DNA from: Trissonchulus latispiculum | Taxonomy: Eukaryota; Nematoda; Enoplea; Enoplida; Ironidae | Assembly: GCA_030248195.1 (NCBI GenBank) | Contig: JASAND010030839.1 | Location: forward strand, 116,022-180,021 | Direction of reading: 5' to 3' | DNA: 64,000 bases | In this document: one piece after another, positions 22,691 to 33,154 of the stretch | How the letters are laid out: every line of letters begins with the position of its first letter | Position numbering within the stretch: position 1 is the stretch's first letter | The notes under the pieces: model-generated | What the model was told of the DNA's origin: nothing | Databases searched by the model: none | What the model saw: the letters and a program-made list of their open reading frames with translations, nothing else | Made by a program: the position numbers and the translations under genes

Positions 22691-23029
22691 AAATCTCCAG
22701 GCCAAGAGCTTTCGAATGATACCAAACTTGCCCGGAAAAAATGAACTTTGAAAAAATCGACTTTTCTGACCACTTTGTATGTGGTTTTTTTCTGTTGTGT
22801 TCGTCCTTTACGCTTTTGTACAATTTTGTGTCCAACGGATTTTTCACATGGCTTATGGTGGTAACCTTTGCCTATTATTATCTTGTTAGCATAACCATGA
22901 ACCTGTTCACTATTGATTATTTTTGCCCAATTTTAGTCCTAGCGATTTTTACAGACTGTCAAACATGGGGTTGCGAAGCGTTTGAACAGAAATTTTTCGA
23001 GGCCCCAACATAGAAAATTGTCAAAAAGT

Positions 23030-23760
23030 CGTCTAAAATAGCGTTTTTCGGCCATTTGGTGGTGCGCATATATAGTAAATCGGGGGCGCTGAAAACGATG
23101 AGCATATCGCCGAAACCGACGGATGTGACCCTCGGGCTGCATGGCGCCCGTGGTTCTTCGCCCAGGGTCAAAGTTGGGAAAAGTCCTTAAAAACGGCTAT
23201 TTTCGGTCATTTGGTGGTGCCCATACATAGTAAATCGGGGTCGCTGAACACGATGAGCATATTGCCGACGCCGTATCTTGCCTGGTTTTTCTGGTTCAGC
23301 TGGTTCAACAGTGAACCAGCCCCGAGTTCAAGCTGCCAACAAAGAAATTGGTCTATAAACCATTTAAAACAGCGTTTTTCGGCCTTGGGATGGTACCCAT
23401 ATATAGTAAATCGGGGTCGCTGAACACGATGAGCATACTGTCGACGCCGTATCTCGCCTGGTTCATCTGGTTCAACTGGTTCAACGTTGAACCAGTCCCT
23501 GGCTCAAGCTACTGGAGATAGCTGGAAGGCTGATATTTGGCATACAAAGGTTATCGGCATGGGGAATCCACTGGTGCTGTTATTTTGGGGATCCGGCCTA
23601 TGCCTGGTCAGATCTGGTTCAACTGGTTCAAAGTTGATCCAGTTCCTGGTTCAAGCGACTGGAGATAGCTGGAAGGCTGACATTTGGCATACATATGTTA
23701 TTGGACATGCGAATTGGTCATACCACCTAAAACAGCGTTTTTCGGAGTTTCGGAGCATTA
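23030..23760 (+). repeat. Local tandem repeat, about four diverged units of 150-175 bp
   Basis: Anchors: atagtaaatcgggg at about 23073, 23227 and 23402; gatgagcatattgccgacgc and gtatctcgcctggtt follow; ctggagatagctggaaggct at about 23512 and 23658. Each unit carries ctggttcaactggttcaa microrepeats. The 113-codon open frame here reflects the repeats. Confidence 0.75.
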
Positions 23761-23792
23761 ATAAGGCGGCGCTCCCAAAAATTGGAAGAAGG

Positions 23793-24681
23793 ACAAGTAG
23801 GAAAAATGCTCCTTGCAGTCGCATATAAAATGCAATATGAGCTATGAGGGTCAACATTTAAATGTGTCAAGGACAAGATTTAAAACGTCTAATATGAGCC
23901 AGCATCTAAATCGGTAAAGGACAAGCTGTAACTGGCTAATATGAGCCGCTACGTTTCTCTTGGGCTCATATTGACGCGAGGATACTAAGTTGAGTTAACT
24001 CTTTTGCACTTTTCAAATTCGCATATATATACGTATGCATAATTGTCCTGACATACGTGTGCTCTTGATACAATAAGTAAAGTCAATCGTACGACACCGT
24101 GGATAAAGTACACATCAAATTTTTACAGATCAGTTGTGTATTTTGTTGTATAAATGCTATGTACAGTAAGCCGATAGTGAAGACTATACCGGTTTACAGG
24201 AGCTTTATACATTTGTTTCTAGTATTTCAGTGTTTCAAAACTGGTATATGCCAAATATATTCCACCTAATACAACTTTAAAGGGGAGAACTTTAGCTGTA
24301 TAAAGTGTTCAGATACCTTAAATTCGGTGTTTGAGCTAGCAAAATTAGATTCAGTCAGGACATCTGTAACCAAACATTACATGAAGCTATTGATATTACG
24401 CAAATCGATGAGGATCTGTTCAGAGACTAGTGAATAAAAGTAAAGAGTCTGTAGGCAAAATGGTAAGATGTCGTCGTGATGTCAAGCCGTTGAAACCACG
24501 GCAGCGAGCGTCAATATGAGCCCAAGAGAAACGTAGCGGCTCATATTAGCCAGTTACAGCTTGTTTAGATGCTGGCTCATATTAGACGTTTTAAATCTTG
24601 TCCTTGACACATTTAAATGTTGACCCTCATAGCTCATATTGCATTTTACATGCGACTGCAAGGAGCATTTTTCCTACTTGT
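23793..24681. mobile_element. 889-bp element with long terminal inverted repeats
   Basis: Terminal text acaagtaggaaaaatgctcc at 23793 is repeated inverted at 24681. The arms are nearly identical for about 175-188 bp (aatatgagctatgagggtca, taatatgagccgctacgttt); the left arm has an 11-bp insertion. The interior has no transposase frame. No clear target duplication was seen: the right flank runs into a taata simple repeat (24681-24735). Confidence 0.85.
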
Positions 24682-24735
24682 AATATAATATAATATATAT
24701 ATAATATAATAATATTATATAATAATATAATAAAA
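24681..24735. repeat. AT-only simple repeat (taata/atata)
   Basis: Pure A/T run next to the right end of the long-TIR element; a similar run is at 22535-22570. Confidence 0.9.
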
Positions 24736-24739
24736 TGAA

Positions 24740-26250
24740 ACCAAAAAAAATTTGCGATATTTGAATTCTGATCAAAAACCCCATACCAAATTTCAGCTAG
24801 TTAGGTCAAGAATCTGGTCCTGGAGGGTAATGTGAACAAGACCACGGTACCTTATAGATTTAGCTAAGACAACGTGACCAAACAGCACTCTGGCAAGATT
24901 TATAAGTTTTTGTATTTTACCATTGACTCTGATGAAACTGATGAAACCTGGCCGATTTGGCTGGTTGATGTGCCTCATATAGCATTAGGGAGATGGAAAT
25001 CACAGAACAAAATTGTGGCAATTGATGTTGAACGTGTCACTTGTATCTGTAGTACGAAAAAAAGTGTAACTATATATACATATGGATAAAGTCAGCGATT
25101 GTTTTCTCTTCCTGTCAAAAAAAGCCAATTTTATCATTCAGACAAGAAAAGTAGGCAAAAGTAGAATTTTTGACCTAAAGTAGGAACAAAGTAGGGGAAA
25201 GTAGGAAAAGTAGGAACTGTCCGAGCACTGTGAGTTAGAGAAATCCCTTTTCAAAACAATCTGGCTGCTGTTTTCCAATTTTCACATTTTTGTTGCTGTG
25301 CGTAAATCACAGATGTTGCAGAGAGCTCTCCGCTGGGCATAGCATGTCTTTTAGGACTACTAAATATGGACAATACTTGATCGACGGACCAGCGCTGTTG
25401 AAGCTGTCGAAATCTTGCACTATATATTTGATTCTTGAGCGGTAAAAAACCCACCCGCCAATGTGGGAAAAACCCACTGCAAGTGTGGACTGCCGGTATG
25501 CGCTACATAATTTTCGCTTTAGTTTCGCGAAAATCGGATACAACAAAAATTGTTAATTGATACGTATTGATGAATCGATCGATTTCCGTTAACCATAGGG
25601 TTAACCAAATCAGTGCCTTTGTTTAACATATGAGCATGGCTGAGGCTTAGGGCCCTTTAACACTCAAGATCACAAAAAGGTCGCCGAACAGAATTTTCGA
25701 AAATGGAAAGTTTTGACACAAATCGACTCGTCTCGTTTATTCTGAACAAAGAAATATCAAATTTATTGCATCAAACCGCATTTCTGTGCCTCCCCCGCCC
25801 CTTGGTAAGTTGATCCAAAAATGCATCACTGTTCAGATGTTGTTTCGAATAGAAAAGCAATCATCAAAAATTCTAAACCTAATAATATCAATAAAACAAG
25901 CATACCCAGCTCAAGCATCTTGACATGACAACTTTCAAAAGCTCCAGGCCAAGATCCACAAATAAACTACATACTTCCTTGTTTGCATGTTACATTGCAA
26001 TGTACGTAATTTGGATTTGCTCAAATAAATAAATTCAATCCGAGCAAATCCAACGAAACATACACGCAGTCAGTAAATAGTTCGCCGAATTAACCAGGTA
26101 AAACATAAAACCAGTTTCGCCGCAAGGGCCGGAATCAAAAAGCACAGGTGCAACGGAAAATAGGAGTGATGCAATTTCCGTAAACACTGTTTTGACGTAA
26201 AAGCCGAGTGGCGAGTTGCCGCCAAATAACAATCCAAATCTCCGAAGTTA
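24740..26250. other. Intergenic, no gene seen
   Basis: Short open frames only. None has a recognisable motif, repeat or splice context. Confidence 0.4.
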
Positions 26251-26470
26251 GAACCATAGGTGTGGCAGGGTAAAAGGTCTGGGCTCGGGGGGGGGGGGCT
26301 GGCTTCGGGTCGAGAAGGGGCAGGGGGTACCCGAAAATGACCAAAAATCTAAATTTACGATTTTTGGCAAAACATTTGGGGGGTAGCAAATCTGAAAATC
26401 TGGGGGAGAGGGGTCGCCAAAATTTGTCGTTTTGGTGAGGGGGGGATCCCCCGAAACACACCTATGGTTC
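26251..26470. mobile_element. Small MITE, 220 bp, TIR GAACCATAGGTGTG
   Basis: The left end gaaccataggtgtg is repeated inverted at the right end (cacacctatggttc). The interior is G-rich with a run of ten G. Related G-tract text with cataggtgt ends occurs near 22375 and 63680, so it is a dispersed family. Confidence 0.7.
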
Positions 26471-26624
26471 TCAGAAAAGACTAGAATCTATTCGGCCCCC
26501 TTCCAGCCTCAAATCATGTGAAGCCAGGCCATAGCTAATAAATATTTTTTTATAAAAATCAAAATTTGAAAATTGAAAACAATTTTTTGAATACATCGCA
26601 GGATAACAGATATTTTAAGGGAGT

Positions 26625-26866
26625 GGCTCATTTCCAGGCACGTTGTAGGTATTCACTGACGAAGTAACAACTTGTGACTCAAAAGTGGGACTGTATACCT
26701 CTAGTTAGCAGTCCCAATGTTTTATTCAAATTTGCACATAATTAAAAGGTGTCTCAACTAAATTAGCAGGTGTCTCATTTGTATTTCAACCCAAAGCGAC
26801 TGTCTCAATTGGTTTTAGCTTTGACTCAACAAGTGGGGCTGCCAAGTTGAGGGAGGTTAGAATTTT
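26625..26866 (-). repeat. Repeat arm, inverted partner of 20917-21160
   Basis: See 20917-21160. The arms are 5.5 kb apart and enclose the tandem repeat, the 889-bp element and the 220-bp MITE. They are either the TIRs of one large non-autonomous element or two independent insertions. Confidence 0.7.
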
Positions 26867-27003
26867 GCCCAGTAACCAGTTCGAAAATACGGAAATATAG
26901 TAACCCTCATGTATGTAGTTTTGCAAATTTAGTTTATTGCTTAGAGAATTCCTTTGTATTTTTGGAAATATTAGCTTTTTGTCTGGTAATTATTCTTACC
27001 TAA

Positions 27004-27425
27004 GGTCCTGAGGATGGTCCTGAGGGTGGTCCTGAAATTGGTCTTGATTTTAGACCCCTGGTCCTGAGGCTGGTCCTGAAAGTGGTCCTGGTTTTTAGAC
27101 CCCTGGTCCAGAGGGCGGTCCTCAAAGTAGTCCTGGTATTAGACCCCTGGTCCTGAGAGTGGTCCTGAAAGTGGTCCCGAGGGTTGTCCTGAAACTGGTC
27201 CTGGTTTTAGACCCCTGGTCCTGAGGGTGGTCTTGAAAGTGGTCCTGGTTTTAGACCCCTGGTCCTGAGGGTGGTCCTGAAAGTGGTCCTGAAAGTGGTC
27301 CTGAGGGTGGTCCTGAAAGTGGTCCTGAAAGTGGTCCTGAGGGTGGTCCTGAAAGTGGTCCTGAGGGTGGTCATAGTTTTAGACTCTTGGTCCTGAAGTG
27401 CTCCTGGTCCTGCTTTTAGACACCA
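27004..27425 (+). repeat. GGTCCTGAGGGTGGTCCTGA minisatellite
   Basis: Tandem 12-mers (ggtcctgagggt, ggtcctgaaagt) organised in longer units that end in ggttttagacccctggtcct. About 420 bp. In one frame it reads as Gly-Pro-Glu repeats, but single-base shifts between units and lack of a start argue against a protein. Confidence 0.9.
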
Positions 27426-27929
27426 CCCAGAATATGTTTAAAACATTTCTCATGTCGTATAAAAGAGGATGTAGTTAAATTCGCCACCAATAGCCTACTA
27501 AATCTGCTTTAAAACAAGAGTTGCAGCTACAAGTTTAGTTGTACTTTGCGGTTGTTTAATTGCAAATAATTCTTAATTTATATATTAATATATCTTTTGA
27601 ATCCGTGGTTTATTTGAGGATGTCAGAAACCATGAAATTATCTGTTTAACCCGACATGGCTATATGGACCATAGGTATTCGCCTAATTTGCATATTCTTG
27701 GTCTTATGAATAGTAACAACTTCAACGGTTTCTTCTTCAACCAATGAAGTGTATTGTGAAATAACACTGAGAAATACGTATTCTGTCAGATTCTGCGATA
27801 AATAAGCAAAGTTGAATTATAAAGTAACAAAATTAAATTTTTTAATCAAAGGCGAATAGATAAGATTGAGAAAATGAAACCGGTAACCCATGCACTCCCA
27901 GGAAAAATCCTCCCAAACCCTCTGTCCAT

Positions 27930-27975
27930 GTCCACTGGACCCGCGGGTACCCGCGGGTGCCCGCGGGAACCCGCG
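27930..27975 (+). repeat. CCCGCGGGT short tandem repeat
   Basis: Four to five copies of cccgcgggta/tg/aa; each unit is palindromic around ccgcgg. Unusually GC-rich for the neighbourhood. Confidence 0.85.
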
Positions 27976-28254
27976 TCCACCTTCCAACTCTGGCATAAAG
28001 TGACTTTTATCTGACATGGGCCGTTGATTTGAAAATTTGTTGACAGATCGAAGCAAAAGTGGGTGCGCCAAAGACGCAAAATTTTTCTCGAAAGTGTTGT
28101 AGCTCAACACTTTTAGAAAGCAATCTATTAATGTTGGCTTCTGAGTATCAGAAACTGAACTTTTTTGGTTTTTGAGCGAGTTTAGAAATTTTGCTGAAAG
28201 AATTGGAAAAATATTTAAAAGTGCGTAAAAGCCAACCACAAACTCCTAGCATTA

Positions 28255-28500
28255 AATGAACGCGTTGCTCTGCGCGAGGTATTGACCCCCGCGCAGGGAC
28301 GCGTGCTCGCGCGAGGGTTCCGACAGTGTTGACCCCCGCGCAGGGGCCCCCGCGCAGGACGCGTTGCTCTGCGCGAGGGTCCCAACATGTCCCCGCGCAG
28401 GACGCGTTGCCTGCGCGAGGGTTATGAGTGATTCCTTTTACAATGCTCCCTGGCATTGCGCATGTGTGATTCCTTTTACAATGCTCCCTGCTTTTAAAAA
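28255..28500. repeat. GC-rich tandem repeat island
   Basis: Repeated cgcgcaggacgcgttgctct and gcgcgagggt blocks near 28260, 28345 and 28395, with tgacccccgcgcag links. They end in a duplicated gtgattccttttacaatgct (about 28428 and 28466). cgcgcag and ctgcgcg pair as inverted repeats, so hairpins are likely. The open frame across it on the minus strand is a by-product. Confidence 0.85.
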
Positions 28501-28509
28501 ACAGTAAAT

Positions 28510-29930
28510 GAAGCATGTGTTGACGCTAGGCTTCAATCTGAGCAATTGTCCGAAACAGTTCAGACACACGATTACAAATATATATCTCGTCTCTGGGTTA
28601 GATAAAAATGAAGTACTGATTAAATACGAAGACTGCTTTACACTGCAACTACCTAATTTGCATAATTAGTAAGCAAAAAATGGTACATAGCTAGGCATGC
28701 TGCTGAAGATAGGCACTTTTCTAGGGCTAACACAGAAATACACACAAAAGATACTAGGATTCCATATTAGGTATTCCGGCTCTAGCCGGAATAAAAATCA
28801 TAACGCTCCCTTGCTCAAGATACCAACTCGCGTAAATTTTTGAAAATGTCAGCATACGTTTCAACGCAGAAATTACAAGAGGTTTGCACGACTTCTTCGT
28901 AGAGCCTACAGAGTGGTATACCGAGGGGTTTGCACGACTTCTTCAGAGAACACTAGTTTTTTGCATGTAGGCATGGTCATAGGTAGTCGGGCACCCGACG
29001 AGTACACGGGTAACCAAAAATTTTCGGGTACCCGGGTACTGCTTATGGTAACCGATATCCAGTTAAAATCAGAAAGATCGGATAAGATCGGATTAATCAG
29101 TGCGAAAACTTTTGGACTTAAAATTTTTATGCCTGGAAAATTTTTCAGGTCATTAAAATTTTTGCTGAATATACTATAACTGAAAAACAAAGTGAGGAAA
29201 AGGTCTTTGGCATGTTTCAAAAATTCTGCAACATACTTCAGGTGTTTTTTGCTTTATATCTAAGATATTAAATTTGCTTCACTCCAACATTTTTCTGTCG
29301 GATATTGTTGGAGGAATATTGTGGGAAGTCGATAAATTAGCTAAAACTTAAATTCACTTCAGAATATATAAAAACAGATATGCTCGCACAAAATTTGTAA
29401 CCTTTGTCCCAGCTCTGCGTTGTTTTCAAAGGCAACCGTCACCAACAGTGTCTATTATCACGAGATGACGTCGATAGTATCTGTATGTCTTGAAACCTAA
29501 GAGATAGTTGTGTGATACCAAAGGATTAATTCAAACTCTGAAAAACTTCCTCTACCATCAATAACATTGCTCGTTAGCCTTCAGTTCTCGTCAATTTTAA
29601 ATGCTACCAAACTGAACTCTAAATACTAAAAACACTAACTTTCCCATATTATTTCTACATTCTGTTGAGTATTGAATGTCGAGCATAGCTTTTGTGTGGA
29701 AACAATGGTCCAAGTTGTTTAAGAGATATATTCGTTATTCTCTGCACAATACCCCAGTTTACTGTATCATGTTGTTTTGACAAGGTAGCAAGATAATTAA
29801 TTATTAGGTTAATTTAATTTAGCTAATTACTTTAATTATTTAGCCAGTTAATTAACGGGACTGGAGAATAGGACGGGATCCGACGACAAAATTCGTCCCT
29901 CAGACAGTTAATAGTTTAGCCAGTTTTAGC
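28510..29930. other. Non-coding region upstream of the CR1-like LINE
   Basis: 28960-29060 contains gggcacccgacgagtacacg and ttttcgggtacccgggtact, short inverted repeats that resemble, in inverted orientation, 33390-33540 (acccgagtaataatttttgg, ccatgccta). A larger element enclosing the LINE is possible but not demonstrated. Nothing else was recognised. Confidence 0.4.
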
Positions 29931-29936
29931 TCTGCG

Positions 29937-30932
29937 TTGTCATTAGTTAGCACGTGTGCTGTTATTGGGGATTTTAACTACCCCAACATCAAATGGGACG
30001 GAAATAGTACCGGGTTTGGAACTGCAGACACCCAATTCTACAATTTGGTATTAGAATCAGGTTTGGAACAATTAGTTAATGAGCCCACCCATAATATGGG
30101 AAATATCCTGGACCTGATTTTTATAAACGAACCTAATCTCATAACAGATGTTTCATACGATGCACCTTTCTGTAATTCAGATCACTGTACACTAAATTGT
30201 TATATCGTGGGTTTAAAGTATCATACCATAAATTCGGAGCCAACTCGAACCAGAAATTTTCATAAAGCAAACATAGAAGCTCTGAACTCTTACTTACTAA
30301 ATATAGATTGGCAAACTCAATTTAACTCTTGTGCTTGTGTAGAGGAGTTTTGGCTTGTTTTCACAAATATATTAAATTGTGCAATAGACGCCTTTGTGCC
30401 CTGGTCCGCTTTACGTAAAGGTTCTGTTGCCAAGTGGTCTAATTGTACTCGTAAAGCGTTCCAATCGCAAAGGAAGGCGTACAAAGCCTACAGAAAAGTT
30501 CCTTCCCTGATTAACCGAACTGCTTGGAAGCAAGCGTGCGCAATAACCAGACGATGCAGACGAAATGACTCTAGAAATATAGAAAAGAATGTTCTTTGTG
30601 GAAATGATCCTAACAAATTTTGGAAGTTTGCTAAATCAAAATTTCAATGTAAGACTTCCATCCCTTGCTTACATCTGGATGGTGGGTCTGATATTGCTAC
30701 TGATAATTCTAGTAAAGCTAAAATTTTTAATGACTTTTTCGCATCTGTATTTACTGTCGATGACGGCAGGCAGTTGAATCTAGATCAATTTCGAGTAAAC
30801 GTTTCATTTATTGAGCCTGATTTTTCGGAGGAAAACGTCTTTAAAGCTATTGTTGAAAGTAAAAGCAAATTAAGTGCTGGCTGCGATGGTTGGCCTCAGT
30901 TCTTTTTGAAAAAAACTAGCTATTTCCATTAG
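29937..30932 (+). pseudogene. CR1-like LINE: endonuclease C-terminal half and linker
   Basis: 331-codon open frame. The GDFN and SDH motifs are the C-terminal catalytic part of the APE-type endonuclease; the N-terminal half is missing (5' truncation, usual for LINEs). The linker has a KIFNDFFASVFT segment typical of CR1/jockey-group proteins. The frame ends by frameshift just after SAGCDGWP, the start of the RT fingers. Confidence 0.8.
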
Positions 30933-31065
30933 TAAGCCGCTAAGTATCATTTATCGGGTTTCCTATTTAACTGGTAAATTACCTAGTCAGTGGAAAATCT
31001 CTAAAGTTGTTCCTATTTTTAAAAAGAACGATAGATCCCGTCCAACAAATTATAGGCCGATTAGT

Positions 31066-32352
31066 TTGTTGTGTGTTTGCAGCAAATACATGGAACGTAT
31101 CATAGCAAATTCTCTTAGGTCATATTTGATCGCAAATAAAATTATTTCTAAAAATCAGCACGGTTTTCTCCCTAAGCGTTCAACAGTTAGCCAATTACTT
31201 GATTGCCTCGACGACTGGACTCGAGCCCTTGACGAAGGATTAATTGTAGATATAGTCTATATGGACATTGCGTAAGCTTTTGATAGCGTTTCCTATTTAA
31301 AATTACTGCAGAAGTTAAAATCTTTAGGTTTAAGCAATTTCTGCATTTCTTGGCTGCAAGATTACTTAACCTTACGACAGCAATATGTAATTGTTGACGA
31401 CGCTAGCTCTAAATTGAATAATGTAACATCTGGGGTACCGCAAGGTAGTATACTAGGACCTTTGTTATTTCTAATCTATATTAACGACTTGAATAAAGTC
31501 GTTCAGAATGCCTCATTAAAGTTATTTGCAGACGATTCGAAATTGTATGTTTGCATGCCCTGTAGTTATCAAGGTAACGCTCTTCAAGAAGATTTGACTA
31601 AGCAGGAGAAGTGGTTAGATCAGATGCAGCTTGAAATTGCAGTAAGCAAATGTATGAGCTTGCATCTTGGATCTAATAATCCCTGCAGAAGCTACTATCT
31701 GAAAGGGAAAGCAATCTCAGCTGCCAATAGTGTAAAAGATTTAGGTATAATTATCAGTAATGACTTAAGATTTCATAAGCACTGTGAAGGTGTAGTTGGC
31801 GCTGCCTTTAGAATTACTAATATAATATTCCGAGCCCTTATCTCTCGTGACGTACAGTTTCTAATGAAACTGTATAAGGCTTATGTCAGACCAATATTAG
31901 AAACAGCATCAGAAATTTGGAATCCTCATCATGTTCAGGATATTGACCTTGTCGAAAAAGTTCAAAGGTACTTTACGCGTAAACTTCCAGGAATGTCTGC
32001 AGTCCCATACCCGGAACGTCTAAAAAATGGACCTATCTAGTTTAGAAGAAAGACGTATTCATAAGGATTTGGTTCTGCTATTCAAAATTTTGAAAAACTA
32101 TATTGACGTAGACCAGGAAAATTTTCTTATATTTGCACTAAGTGGTGTTACTAGGGGACATAACTTAAACTTTTTGTAACACGACCATGTCTTGATTGCC
32201 GCAAATACTTCTTTGTAAACATAATTGTTCCTGTTTGGAATTCTCTACCCTCAGAGGTGGTTAATAGTACTTCTGTTGCAATGTTTAAACGTAGTCTAAC
32301 CTCGCTAAATTTAGACAGATTTTTGAAAGGCCATGCGTTGGAAGTCGGCTAA
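31066..32352 (+). pseudogene. CR1-like LINE: reverse transcriptase and C-terminus
   Basis: Frames 31066-31275 and 31414-32040 plus the stretch between them, all in one frame once the TAA at 31273 is ignored. Motifs: GFLPKRSTVSQLL, YMDIA, GVPQGSILGP, FADDSKLY, KDLGIIISNDL, YVRPILE. The C-terminus continues after a shift as LEERRIHKDLVLLFKIL and, after another, to FLKGHALEVG and stop. No activity is expected. Confidence 0.8.
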
Positions 32353-32700
32353 CGGCTCTGCATGGCTTGTGCCATGTTACTATTAATAACTATTATTAAT
32401 GACTGGATATGCTGTGTTATTCAAACGATTGTCGTTGTACTGGCAATAAACCTCGTAGTAGTAGTAGTAGTAGCAATAAGATACCGAAAAACGGTTGAGC
32501 ATGTGAGCAGCTTCGGAAGCAGCGAGACATGTGCTAATCAGGAATGCATGTAGCTTTGGCTTGTTTATTAGTTTTTGCACATTTTTGTGCTGTTCCAATC
32601 TCCAAGCATAGCCAAATCTTGCCATGGGATTTTACATTATATGTTCCAAAACAAATTTGTTTACATTTAACAGTTAATGAAAGTAGACAGCACAATAGTA

Positions 32701-33149
32701 CAGCTACGCTCTTATTTAAGTTAAAAGAAAATAAATTTAATGGAAAATATTCTTTCTTTCTTCTTTCTTTCTTTCAAAATGAAATTTCTTTCTTTCTTTC
32801 CTCTTTGAAATAAAGTAGCTCCTTCTCATTAGCCTTTGACTGACAGCTGCTGTAACAACCCCGCTGGGGTTAGAGGTCAAGAAAAGAAGGCATAAAATGC
32901 AAGAGTGGTACACATGGTTTATGCATATGCACAAGTCATAGGTCAATTGGGTCTCACATTAGTGAGGAAAAGTTTAATAAAGTTTTGATGGGCAGCTGTC
33001 AAAAATTTCATAACAGAGAACAGACATAGCAAAGAAGAAGGAAAGAAGCTTTATTTCTTTCAAAAGATAATTTCTTTCTTACTTCTTTCTTTTAAAATAT
33101 ATTTTCTTTAATTTCTTCTTTTCTTTAAACTTAAATATGAGCGTAGCTG
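32701..33149. mobile_element. 449-bp MITE rich in CTTT, TSD TAGTA
   Basis: The left end cagctacgctcttatttaag is repeated inverted at the right end (cttaaatatgagcgtagctg), with flanking TAGTA on both sides (32696-32700 and 33150-33154). Subterminal tracts of ttctttctttc lie at 32747-32815 and 33050-33120. No protein is encoded. Superfamily not assigned. Confidence 0.75.
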
Positions 33150-33154
33150 TAGTA

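Larger units (their letters stand above)
29937..32476 (+). mobile_element. CR1-like LINE, 5'-truncated and mutated
   Basis: Begins inside the APE endonuclease (VIGDFNYPNIKWDG, then CNSDHCTL), continues with a linker (29937-30932) and RT, and ends with the C-terminal region (FKRSLTSLNLDRFLKGH) at a TAA at 32350. Motif B is SGVPQGSILGPLLF (about 31428) and motif C is FADDSKLY (about 31527). Damage: a frameshift near 30920; an in-frame TAA at 31273-31275 replacing Lys in the motif A region (DIA-stop-AFDSV); shifts near 32026 and 32180. The 3' tail has AATAAA and ends in a (GTA)n tract (32454-32473), as CR1/L2-type LINEs end in short tandem repeats. No RNase H is present. Confidence 0.85.

Noticed and set aside
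23487..23828. 113-codon plus-strand frame
   Set aside because: Translation repeats itself (two ATGDSWKADIWHT segments) because it covers a local tandem repeat.
28148..28516. 122-codon minus-strand Arg/Ala/Gly-rich frame
   Set aside because: Lies across the GC-rich tandem repeat; composition is a by-product of the repeat.
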